A DNA stretch of 64,000 bases, taken from assembly GCF_019654975.1 (NCBI RefSeq), contig NZ_BPEW01000010.1, positions 62,001 through 126,000 of the forward strand. Reading direction: 5' to 3'. Below the pieces are notes generated by a model. It made no database searches. It saw only the letters and a program-made list of their open reading frames with translations, and was not told where the DNA came from. Source of the DNA: Shewanella sp. c952 (GTDB taxonomy: Bacteria; Pseudomonadota; Gammaproteobacteria; Enterobacterales; Shewanellaceae). Every line of letters starts with the position of its first letter. Within the stretch, counting starts at the first letter, position 1. Shown here piece by piece: positions 45,779 to 54,221 of the stretch. A program made the translations under genes and the position numbers.

Positions 45779-47284
45779 TTACGAGTTATAAACTTGCATC
45801 AATTGTTCTTTATGCTTTATAAACCCTTCAGCCTTTTTAAGGCATGCCTCTTCAGCCCTTTGATGATTGCGCTTACCTGCTCTGACTGCAGGTTTATTAG
45901 CGACTTGAAAGTGGTTCATTCCAGCTAAAATGCAATACCAAGACGTTTTAAAGTAAACTTGATTATGTATATTTTCTCTTAAAACTTGATCAAAATTACA
46001 ATTGCTAATCCAGCCATCTAAGATAGAGCTAAGTTCTTTAGACAGGTATGTGTTAGCTCTGCAATCTTTCCAATACTGCGAATCATTACGACCATTCAGC
46101 TTATAATGTGCTTGCAAATAATCCCGAGTGCCATCTATAAGTGCGTTAATATCATTATTAAATTCCTGCTGATACTCTCGTGTAAAACCTGACTTTTCAT
46201 ACAGCTCTACAAAATTCTCAATACTACGTTGGATGATGTTTAGCATCGGGGCTTCTAGAGGTTCTAAAAAGCCTTGTGAGAGCCCTATCGCAACGCAGTT
46301 ATTCTTCCAATGCTCGCTTATACGCCCAGGAGTCCAATTCAAGTGCAGCGCTTTTACACCTTCAGCTTTTTCACCCAAATGTTGCCTAAGCTCAAGTTCT
46401 GCCTCTTCAGGTGATAGGTAATCTCGACTATATACATAACCATTACCATATCTGCTTGCTAAAGGTATATGCCACACCCAACCATTGCTAAGTGCTTTAG
46501 AAATGGTTTCAGAAGAGAGTTCATCATTGCTATCAATAGCAGTCGGAATCGCGACAGCACTATTGTTAAATAGTTGAGACTGATAACTAATCATCTTCTC
46601 ACCTAATGCTTGTTGAATCAGCAGGCCTTTAAACCCGGAGCAGTCAATAAATAGATCGGCTTTTAATTCACCATTATTTGCCGTAACAACGCTATCAATA
46701 TCTCCATTTATATCCAATCGAACATCAGATACTTTATCATCAATATGCCTTACCCCCCTTTCAATTCCCTTTAACTTCAGAAACTCACCCAACAGACCAG
46801 CATCAAAATGGTAGCCATAATCCAAACGTTGACTAACTTCCTTTTTCGCAATTGGAGAACGGCATTGCATAGCAAGTTTGGAGGTGACAAAAAAATCATC
46901 CGGATGCGCATTAACATCCATTCCCTCTCGGCGGAAATTAGCATTTGAAAAAAATAGTGGTACTTGAGGACTGTCAATATAGGAGTAAAAAGGATGGAAG
47001 TAGCTGGTTTTATCTGACGCTGTTACCCAATCGGGAAAACTAATTCCACATTTATAAGTCGCATTTGCCGCTTTCATCCACTCTGACTCTTGGATGCCTA
47101 AACGATCGAAAAAACCTTGAAAAAAAGGAGTTGTTCCCTCACCAACCCCAACTGTGCCAATTTTTGTTGATTCAACTAACGTAATAGTGCAATTTAATTT
47201 AGCCCATCGATGCGACATTAAATTTGCAGCCATCCACCCTGCAGTGCCACCACCAACGATAACGATATGACGAGGGGTATTCAT
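45779..47284 (-). CDS. Flavin-dependent tryptophan halogenase family protein, copy 2
   Basis: The protein has 501 residues, the same as copy 1, and is clearly its homologue (IVIVGGGTAGWMAANLM, ATYKCGISFPDW with Lys78, WVWHIP, GLSQGFLEPLEAPMLNII). AAGGAG lies seven bases before ATG. It lies downstream of the TonB receptor gene on the same strand, with a terminator in the 141-base spacer. Side chains around the substrate pocket differ in many places from copy 1 (for example HPDDFFVTSKL versus LPNHYFVSSQL), so the two may act on different substrates. Confidence 0.88.
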   Translation of the reverse strand: MNTPRHIVIVGGGTAGWMAANLMSHRWAKLNCTITLVESTKIGTVGVGEGTTPFFQGFFDRLGIQESEWMKAANATYKCGISFPDWVTASDKTSYFHPFYSYIDSPQVPLFFSNANFRREGMDVNAHPDDFFVTSKLAMQCRSPIAKKEVSQRLDYGYHFDAGLLGEFLKLKGIERGVRHIDDKVSDVRLDINGDIDSVVTANNGELKADLFIDCSGFKGLLIQQALGEKMISYQSQLFNNSAVAIPTAIDSNDELSSETISKALSNGWVWHIPLASRYGNGYVYSRDYLSPEEAELELRQHLGEKAEGVKALHLNWTPGRISEHWKNNCVAIGLSQGFLEPLEAPMLNIIQRSIENFVELYEKSGFTREYQQEFNNDINALIDGTRDYLQAHYKLNGRNDSQYWKDCRANTYLSKELSSILDGWISNCNFDQVLRENIHNQVYFKTSWYCILAGMNHFQVANKPAVRAGKRNHQRAEEACLKKAEGFIKHKEQLMQVYNS

Positions 47285-47360
47285 ATTCTTACTCCTTAAG
47301 GTCGCATGATTAAATCTAGAAAAATGCTACATTTTACTTTTCTATACCATTGTACTAAAA

Positions 47361-47389
47361 GAAAAAGCCAGTCAAATGACTGGCTTTTA
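47361..47389 (-). terminator. Intrinsic terminator between the TonB receptor and halogenase 2
   Basis: On the minus strand: AAAAGCCAGT, six-base loop, ACTGGCTTTT then TCTTTTAG. Confidence 0.8.
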
Positions 47390-47425
47390 TTACTTTCTAT
47401 TTAACAATCATTACTTAACATTGGT

Positions 47426-50152
47426 TTACAAGCGGAAGCTTGCACCAAGGTAGTAACGACGGCCATTTGAACTTTGAGTTCCACCTAAACGAGCACCGTC
47501 TGAATCACGCTCATAATAGTTTTCCCAGATTTCATTGGTAATGTTTAGCGCTTCGAAAGAAATAGTAATATTTTCCGTCGCATTCCAACTTAACTGTGCG
47601 TCCACTTGCTGTTGCTCATCACGATATTGGTTACCGATCTCTGTTTTAGCAAGGAAGTATTCACTACGGTAGTTATAGTTAACGCGAGCGCTAAATAGAT
47701 CATCCTCGTAGTAAGCACCTAAGTTGTATGAATTTTTAGATGTATTTGGCAACTCAACATAACTATCTTGTGTCGCTGCAACAACACTGCCATCTGGATT
47801 GGTAATCAATACAGCTTCAGTGACTTTAGCATCTGCAACATCAGTGTAGGTATAGTTAACATAACCACCAAAACCATTGTCAAATGCATGCTGCATCTGG
47901 AACTCGACTCCATCAATAGATGTATTACCACCATTTACAGGAGTTCTCAGCTGGTTAATCTGCTCACCTTCAATTACAGCTGAAACAGTCGTTGTATAGA
48001 TGAAATTGCTTATATCTTTCTTAAATGCCGTTAGTCCAAGTACAGACTCAGGCGTGAAATACCATTCAGCACCTAATTCATATTGAGCCGCGGTTAGTGG
48101 CTCTAGGAATGGATTACCCGCAGAACCTGAACTAGTCTCAGGGGTCAAGTTAACCGCTGGAGCTAATTGGAACGGTGCTGGACGAGTTAATGCACGGCTT
48201 GCTGCTGCACGTAAGATAACGTCAGATGACAGGTCATACGCGATATTAATACTAGGTAACCATTCAGAATAATCACTCTCATATTTAACTGGGTCGCCAG
48301 CTACAGTGCCTTCTGAAGTCGTATCAGTTTCTACGTAACGAAGACCAACATTACCGCGTACACCTTCAACATCAAATTTCGCCATCGCATATAACGCACT
48401 GATTTTCTCAGCTACATCAAAAGAAGAGCTTCCTTGGAATACATCGGTATTACGACAAAGGCCAGCGCTAGTTGCTGTACACTCGTTAACGGCATAAAGC
48501 GCATTATACATAGTGTCACGGTCAGGCATGAAATAGCTTTGAGATGGCATGCTGGTATCTGAATGGCTTACATTAACCATATCACCAGACCAGAAATCAC
48601 TTGCAGGGCCTAAGCTACCTGCACCGATTGGATCTAAGCCACTAAGATCTGTCTTCCAACGATTCTGCTCCATTGAACGATCGCGGTATTTACCACCGAC
48701 TTTTATTTCTTGGACGCCACCAAAATCGACATACCAAGAATAATCAAGCTGTGCATAGGTTTCTTTATCTGTAGTTTCATTCAATTGGTCAAAAATACCA
48801 CCTAACCACATCTCATCACCTGGATTCTCCAACCATGGGCTTGCTCCAGTGAAGTCGATAGCAGGTGCCGTTCCACCTGGATTGGTGAAATCAAATGCTG
48901 CTCGAGGGTCCGTAGCGTCAACCCAGAATTCAGTAAAGAAATCTCGGTTTGTGCCCTTACCTTCAGTCATACCCAATTGCCAATGTAACTTGCCAGTATC
49001 TAGCGAGTAATTACCATCAAAATCGATAACTTGGGTCGACATTTCAGAACCATCACGGAAAATATTATCGTAAGCCATGTGACGTGCCCAACCTGGACGG
49101 TTTGGCAGACCAGTAACGTCCAGTGAATCAACAATACCGTTAGTGACTGTACCTTCGTTAGTATCTTCGCCTAAGAAAGCAACACCACGGAAAGGTATGC
49201 CAATTAAGTTAGAGTTAACGTTATCAGCTTTCATTGTTGAGCTAAGGTAATGCAGCGTCATATCAAGCTCGTCAGTAGGCGCCCACTGAGCGGTAACATC
49301 ATAACCGACGCGTTCTCGTTCTTGCTCGAACAATGCAGAACCAATCCCCCAAGGAGTAGCACCTTTCTCATCAGCTCCTTTAGGTGGTTCCATTAATGGA
49401 TCAATACGCTCGATTGATGGGCCAAACCAACCAAAATCTTCGGTCGTTTCACGGCGAACTGAACGCTTCTGGTACGACGCAGAAACTAACATACCAAACG
49501 TTTCTTCTTCGTTTTTCCAGCTATACAGTCCAGATAGACCTGGGTCCCACTCTTCAGAGAGATCGCCATACTGGCCTTCTACTGATGCATTAAAAGTATT
49601 AGCTTCTAAATCAAGCGGCTTACGGGTATGTAAAATAACGGTACCACCAAGAGCACCTTCATCAATATCCGCTTGGGAAGTTTTATAAACCTCAAGGCCA
49701 GAGATCATTTCTGATGCTAAAAGCTCAAAGTTAAAGTTACGGGTCGCATCTGAAAGAACAAACCATTGGCTAGTACCAACGGCTTGACCGTTTAATAGTG
49801 TTAAGTTTTGGTCAGGCTGTACACCACGAATAGTTACGCCTTGGCCTTCACCAAATGTTCGGTCAATAGTAACACCAGGTATACGCGCTAAGGTTTCTGC
49901 AACGTTTTTATCTGGAAATTTACCAATATCTTCAGCGGAGATGGCATCAACTGTTCCGTCAGCAAAACGCTTTGAGTTCAAGTTGGCAGCCTGTGAAGCA
50001 CGAATACCACGCACTTCAATTTTCTCAATATTTTCGTCCGCAGCAGCTGTTGCATCAGCATCAGCCGCTATAGCAGACATAGAAAAAGCACTACCGAGCA
50101 GTAATGCAATGTTTGTAGCTAGTACAGTTTTCTTAAAAGTAGATGGTCGCAT
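47426..50152 (-). CDS. TonB-dependent outer-membrane receptor, probable chito-oligosaccharide importer
   Basis: The protein has 908 residues with a signal peptide (MSAIAADADA). A TonB-box-like stretch IEKIEVRGIR is followed by the plug (AETLARIPGVTIDRTFGEGQ, VTIRGVQPDQNLTLLNG, DIDEGALGGTVILHT) and the 22-strand barrel ending YYLGASFRL, which has Leu and not Phe as the last residue. It would take up oligosaccharides with energy from TonB. A NagR operator 60 bases upstream and a divergent nagR gene tie it to GlcNAc or chitin oligomers. GAAGGGAAA lies upstream of ATG. Confidence 0.92.
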   Translation of the reverse strand: MRPSTFKKTVLATNIALLLGSAFSMSAIAADADATAAADENIEKIEVRGIRASQAANLNSKRFADGTVDAISAEDIGKFPDKNVAETLARIPGVTIDRTFGEGQGVTIRGVQPDQNLTLLNGQAVGTSQWFVLSDATRNFNFELLASEMISGLEVYKTSQADIDEGALGGTVILHTRKPLDLEANTFNASVEGQYGDLSEEWDPGLSGLYSWKNEEETFGMLVSASYQKRSVRRETTEDFGWFGPSIERIDPLMEPPKGADEKGATPWGIGSALFEQERERVGYDVTAQWAPTDELDMTLHYLSSTMKADNVNSNLIGIPFRGVAFLGEDTNEGTVTNGIVDSLDVTGLPNRPGWARHMAYDNIFRDGSEMSTQVIDFDGNYSLDTGKLHWQLGMTEGKGTNRDFFTEFWVDATDPRAAFDFTNPGGTAPAIDFTGASPWLENPGDEMWLGGIFDQLNETTDKETYAQLDYSWYVDFGGVQEIKVGGKYRDRSMEQNRWKTDLSGLDPIGAGSLGPASDFWSGDMVNVSHSDTSMPSQSYFMPDRDTMYNALYAVNECTATSAGLCRNTDVFQGSSSFDVAEKISALYAMAKFDVEGVRGNVGLRYVETDTTSEGTVAGDPVKYESDYSEWLPSINIAYDLSSDVILRAAASRALTRPAPFQLAPAVNLTPETSSGSAGNPFLEPLTAAQYELGAEWYFTPESVLGLTAFKKDISNFIYTTTVSAVIEGEQINQLRTPVNGGNTSIDGVEFQMQHAFDNGFGGYVNYTYTDVADAKVTEAVLITNPDGSVVAATQDSYVELPNTSKNSYNLGAYYEDDLFSARVNYNYRSEYFLAKTEIGNQYRDEQQQVDAQLSWNATENITISFEALNITNEIWENYYERDSDGARLGGTQSSNGRRYYLGASFRL

Positions 50153-50575
50153 CTCGTTTCCCTTCCATAACTTATTATCTTTTTTTTATATCCATAACCA
50201 TTCCCCAACCGGAATGACAACGCTGTCATGTCTAGAGCAAACATTACACAATATTTAACAGCTACGCCACAACAAAATAACTAGCGCATCAAATATATCT
50301 CTCAAAAACAACATTAAGATAAAGAGTCGAACATTATTAATCTTTAAATACAGACGGTTAAATAACTAACGTCTGTTGGATAAAGATGTAATATTTTTTT
50401 AAATTCTGGAAAAAAATCTAAAAAACTACGCCTTGATGATTGCTAATTCCCCTAAAAGTTCGCACTATACGGCTAAAATCGATAACAAATACTGCTATGC
50501 ACGACTTAAATGTTAATGGTGTGTAGTCGCTGAAGTACTGTTGTCCAGCTCTCTAATTAATGAGAAAACAGCTTT
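50153..50575. other. Divergent control region between the TonB receptor and nagR
   Basis: 423 bases, AT-rich, with the NagR operator at 50213. No second operator is seen close to nagR, so nagR may be constitutive or controlled from this one site. Confidence 0.55.
50213..50230. promoter_or_regulatory. NagR operator of the TonB receptor gene
   Basis: AATGACAACGCTGTCATG; a single mismatch in the last base from the full palindrome. Confidence 0.88.
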
Positions 50576-51589
50576 ATGAAAGTCACAATTAATGATGTCG
50601 CTAAATATGCTGGCGTATCGATAAAAACAGTCTCGAGGGTCACTAATAACGAACCTTCAGTTAAACAGGCAACCATTGATAAGGTTAATGACGCAATTCA
50701 AGCGTTAAATTACCAACCTAATCTTGCAGCGAGAAATCTGGCGGGAACAAGCTCTTATGTCATAGGTTTTATTTATGATAATCCGAATGCCTATTATATT
50801 ATCGATATGCAAAATGGTATTTTGTCCGCTTGTAAAGATCTTGGCTATGAACTACTTATCCATCCATGCGACTCTAAGTCTGCAGATATATGCGAAGAAT
50901 TAATAAAGCTTGTAAAGCACAACCGTTTATCTGGATTAGTGCTTACCCCACCGTTATCTGAAGATCCGATAATATTGGCAGCCCTTGATCAGATTGAGGC
51001 TAGCTATGTGCGTATTATTGCGGGTGAAAAAGTTGAGAATAACAATGGTCTTGCGGTGCTCGTCAACGATAAGTCAGGAGCCATTTCGATCACACAACAC
51101 TTGATTGATCTCGGCCATAAACGCATAGCGTTTCTTAGTGGCGATGAGCAACATGAATCAACTAAAGAGCGATTATCAGGGTTTAAGCAGGCCTTAAAAG
51201 ACAATCACATTGCTCTCGATGATGGTTTAGTCATTGATGGTCAATATTCATTTGAGTCCGGTGTAGAAGGGGCCAAGAAGCTACTTAGTCAGTCAGATAA
51301 ACCAACCGCTATCGTTGCATGTAACGATGAAATCGCGGCGGGAGCATTGTTCGCAGCGAGGCTTGAGGGCGTTGATATTCCGGCTGATGTTTCAATTGTT
51401 GGTTTTGAGGATAGCCCTTTCTCTCGTCAAACTTGGCCTAAATTGACCACTGTACATCAGCCTAACGAGAAAATTGCCCAGATAGCAACCGAGCTGCTAA
51501 TTGCAAAGCGTCGTGCCCAAACTTCTGAACAGTCTAGAGTATTTGTACCTGAGCCTGTTATTCGCGACTCATCAGCCTCTCCAAAATAA
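50576..51589 (+). CDS. nagR: LacI family transcriptional regulator, probable NagR
   Basis: The protein has 337 residues. The N-terminal LacI helix-turn-helix is VTINDVAKYAGVSIKTVSRV, with hinge helix QPNLAARNLAGTSSYVIGF, then the periplasmic-binding-like effector domain. It is divergent from the TonB receptor. The palindromes in the island have the even length and central CG that LacI-family dimers prefer. That it binds them is inferred from this layout and from the known Shewanella NagR system; the ligand may be glucosamine 6-phosphate or GlcNAc 6-phosphate. No clear ribosome site is seen. Confidence 0.88.
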   Translation: MKVTINDVAKYAGVSIKTVSRVTNNEPSVKQATIDKVNDAIQALNYQPNLAARNLAGTSSYVIGFIYDNPNAYYIIDMQNGILSACKDLGYELLIHPCDSKSADICEELIKLVKHNRLSGLVLTPPLSEDPIILAALDQIEASYVRIIAGEKVENNNGLAVLVNDKSGAISITQHLIDLGHKRIAFLSGDEQHESTKERLSGFKQALKDNHIALDDGLVIDGQYSFESGVEGAKKLLSQSDKPTAIVACNDEIAAGALFAARLEGVDIPADVSIVGFEDSPFSRQTWPKLTTVHQPNEKIAQIATELLIAKRRAQTSEQSRVFVPEPVIRDSSASPK

Positions 51590-51635
51590 TCGTTTTAAAC
51601 CGTTAGCCAAATAATCTGCGCCGAGACTAAGCTAC

Positions 51636-51671
51636 TTTTCACATGCTTTATTGGATTAAAGCATGTGAAAA
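51636..51671. terminator. Bidirectional terminator between nagR and the P-II gene
   Basis: Perfect 15-bp stem TTTTCACATGCTTTA / TAAAGCATGTGAAAA with a six-base loop; T and A runs at both ends. Confidence 0.9.
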
Positions 51672-51684
51672 GGCTGCTCGAAGC

Positions 51685-52122
<438 letters not shown>

Positions 52123-52240
52123 TTAAAAGTAAATGCAGTCTTCTTATAACGGAACAATCTAAATAATCAGCCTAGATTGACTCGCCCACAAAACTACACT
52201 CATTAGTCCATCCCACTATATCATTCAAGGATTGAATTTG

Positions 52241-52753
52241 ATGTTAAAGCAAGATCAGGGGTTTACTCTAATAGAATGCATGGTAACGTTAGTTATCCTC
52301 ACAATCTTATTAAGTGTATCCATTCCCAGCTTAAGTGCAGCCTATGCACAAGTTAGAGCAAACTTATCCATAAAAGAGATAAAACAATCCATTCAACTAG
52401 CAAGAAGTTATGCAATATCTTATGGCCAACGTGTGACAGTTTGCCCGCTAACAGAAACCCGTTGTAATTCTAACTGGGGTAACAACATTTCAGTTTTTAG
52501 TGACACCGGAGAGTCAAATCATATTGATGGAACAGATCAATTACTATTCACTATTGGGCCTTTTGATTCTCGAGATTTTGTTCAATATAATCGTAGAGCA
52601 ATACGATTTTTGCCCAGCGGCCTAGCCTCTGGCACCAACGGTACACTCACTTATTGCCCCGAGTCACTAAATAGCCAATATTCAGCCGCGATTATTGTCA
52701 GCCAATCGGGACGCTCAAGGTTTTCTAATAACAAAACCATTGCCTGTAAATAG
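52241..52753 (+). CDS. fimT: GspH/FimT family pseudopilin, copy 1
   Basis: ATG 52241 with AAGGA upstream gives 170 residues; TTG 52232 is an alternative. Prepilin signal KQDQG|FTLIECMVTLVILTI (cut after Gly7), with Glu5 of the mature protein and a hydrophobic helix to about residue 33. The body has four Cys, two of which (CPLTETRC) match the small loop of FimT. FimT-type pseudopilins prime pilus assembly; some bind DNA during uptake. It lies in front of copy 2 with 137 bases between. Confidence 0.85.
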   Translation: MLKQDQGFTLIECMVTLVILTILLSVSIPSLSAAYAQVRANLSIKEIKQSIQLARSYAISYGQRVTVCPLTETRCNSNWGNNISVFSDTGESNHIDGTDQLLFTIGPFDSRDFVQYNRRAIRFLPSGLASGTNGTLTYCPESLNSQYSAAIIVSQSGRSRFSNNKTIACK

Positions 52754-52890
52754 CCGTAAACGCCATCAGTACTTACTCGCCAACATTTAGTTACTTAGTC
52801 ATTATTTTGACTGGAAATTAACGTTAATTTCTACTGTAACTATCTATTAACTCCCATATACTAAGAAGGATATTAAAAGTGAGATAAGTA

Positions 52891-53415
52891 ATGAATAAGC
52901 GATATTATGATAAAGCATTCACATTAGTAGAACTGATGGTCACTCTGGCTATTGCTACCATTTTATTAGCAATAGCAGTGCCATCATTTACCGATTTCTA
53001 TGAGAACTCGCGAAGTGAAGCAGCCAGCAGTAATATTCAGCAATCACTCTTTATGGCTAGAAGCCATGCGATAAGTTATGGAGCAACGGTAACCGTTTGC
53101 CCACGCTCAGGCTCTAAATGTGGAACCGATTGGATTAATGGATTTGATGTGTTCATCGATGTCGAAGGAACCGGCTCTTATGATTCAACTAAGGATCAGG
53201 TTATTCGCACAATAGATGCATTTAATAGTAATGATTTTATTAAAACCAGCCTTAAAAGCATAAGCTTTAACTCTGAAGGTATGATTTCTGGAACAGCAGG
53301 CAATCTACAGTTTATCTATTGTCCAGCAAATAAAGCCAATGCTAACTCCAAAGCGATTGAGGTTTCTGTGACCGGTAAGATCAGGAAAACCACAGGTAAC
53401 GTAAATTGTAGTTAG
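52891..53415 (+). CDS. GspH/FimT family pseudopilin, copy 2
   Basis: The protein has 174 residues and is related to copy 1 over its length (ARSHAISYGATVTVCPRSGS versus ARSYAISYGQRVTVCPLTET). The prepilin site reads YYDKA|FTLVELMVTL: Ala in place of the usual Gly at the -1 position. Glu5 is present. An Ala at -1 is tolerated by PilD in some pilins but with reduced efficiency. It is convergent with the pilE operon. Confidence 0.84.
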   Translation: MNKRYYDKAFTLVELMVTLAIATILLAIAVPSFTDFYENSRSEAASSNIQQSLFMARSHAISYGATVTVCPRSGSKCGTDWINGFDVFIDVEGTGSYDSTKDQVIRTIDAFNSNDFIKTSLKSISFNSEGMISGTAGNLQFIYCPANKANANSKAIEVSVTGKIRKTTGNVNCS

Positions 53416-53465
53416 CACAATAGTCCTTATAAAATCAAAGAGGCTAGCTAATAAAAAACTAAATA

Positions 53466-53499
53466 ATCAAGGAGGTAAAGCAAAGTCTCAAGCCTTACC
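53466..53499 (-). terminator. Possible terminator of the minor pilin operon
   Basis: GGTAAAGC (53474-53481) pairs with GCCTTACC (53492-53499) with one G-U on the minus strand; the following TCCTTGATTATTTAG is only weakly T-rich. Confidence 0.35.
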
Positions 53500-53521
53500 C
53501 TCAACAAAACACCACAAAGTA

Positions 53522-53821
53522 TTACCTCAGAGTTACACTATCAAGTTTCTGAGCTTTTAAGCTTGAGAAGTTTTCCTTTAGTGCAACACACTCATATACA
53601 TCTTTTATATACGCGCTCTGTCCACGCTCATTCTCAGCGGCTCTAGATGCTGGTAAAGACGCCATTAGACTTGCGGCCTTGTTCTCTTGCCAACGATAAA
53701 AAACTACTTGTTCATCTATCGTTGTGTCTACATAACATTTAAAGTCTTGTTTGGAAACTTTTGCCTCTTCAGCATATGCTGCACTGTTGAAAAAGAGGCT
53801 GATTAGCATTAACCACTTCAT
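53522..53821 (-). CDS. Small exported protein at the end of the pilin operon, TapY2-like
   Basis: ATG 53821, which overlaps the pilE stop (TAATG) and has AGGA eight bases upstream, gives 99 residues; ATG 53830 has its ribosome site too close. Signal peptide ends NSAAYA. The mature part is about 82 residues and has two Cys (DFKCYVDT, VYECVALK) that could form a disulfide. Position after pilY1-pilE and size fit the TapY2-type family remembered from Aeromonas and Shewanella pilus clusters; that name is tentative. Confidence 0.65.
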   Translation of the reverse strand: MKWLMLISLFFNSAAYAEEAKVSKQDFKCYVDTTIDEQVVFYRWQENKAASLMASLPASRAAENERGQSAYIKDVYECVALKENFSSLKAQKLDSVTLR

Positions 53822-54213
53822 TACCAACATCCTGTAGGGCTCTTTGCCCCTGTCTCTGTAATTTCAATCACTTTACAGGCTGAATCTCTCGATGCCTGCC
53901 CACCTTGTGCAGTCGCTTTCAAAGTGAAACTACCAGTACCTGTTATTGTTGCGGCTACACTGTAATAACCACTTTCAGTAACAAAAGGGTTTATAGCATA
54001 CCCCAAACTAGCCATATTCGATGAATAGCTGCGGTTATCTAAATAGAACTGCTCTTGGCGGTTTGCAGCATCTGTAAGCACAGTTAATGCCTCGGCCCTC
54101 ACTCCTTTTGCCACGTAATCAATATATGACGGGTAGGCAATTGCTGACAAAATACCAATCACAGCCACAACTATCATCAATTCAATCAACGTGAAGCCTT
54201 TATCAATTTGCAT
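53821..54213 (-). CDS. pilE: Type IV minor pilin PilE
   Basis: The protein has 130 residues. Prepilin signal [21 protein letters not shown] cut after Gly6, with Glu5. The C-terminal disulfide pair lies in [21 protein letters not shown]. It starts nine bases after pilY1 ends and shares one base with the following gene. PilE-type minor pilins connect the tip complex with the main fibre. Confidence 0.92.
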   Translation of the reverse strand: MQIDKGFTLIELMIVVAVIGILSAIAYPSYIDYVAKGVRAEALTVLTDAANRQEQFYLDNRSYSSNMASLGYAINPFVTESGYYSVAATITGTGSFTLKATAQGGQASRDSACKVIEITETGAKSPTGCW

Positions 54214-54221
54214 AATTACAC

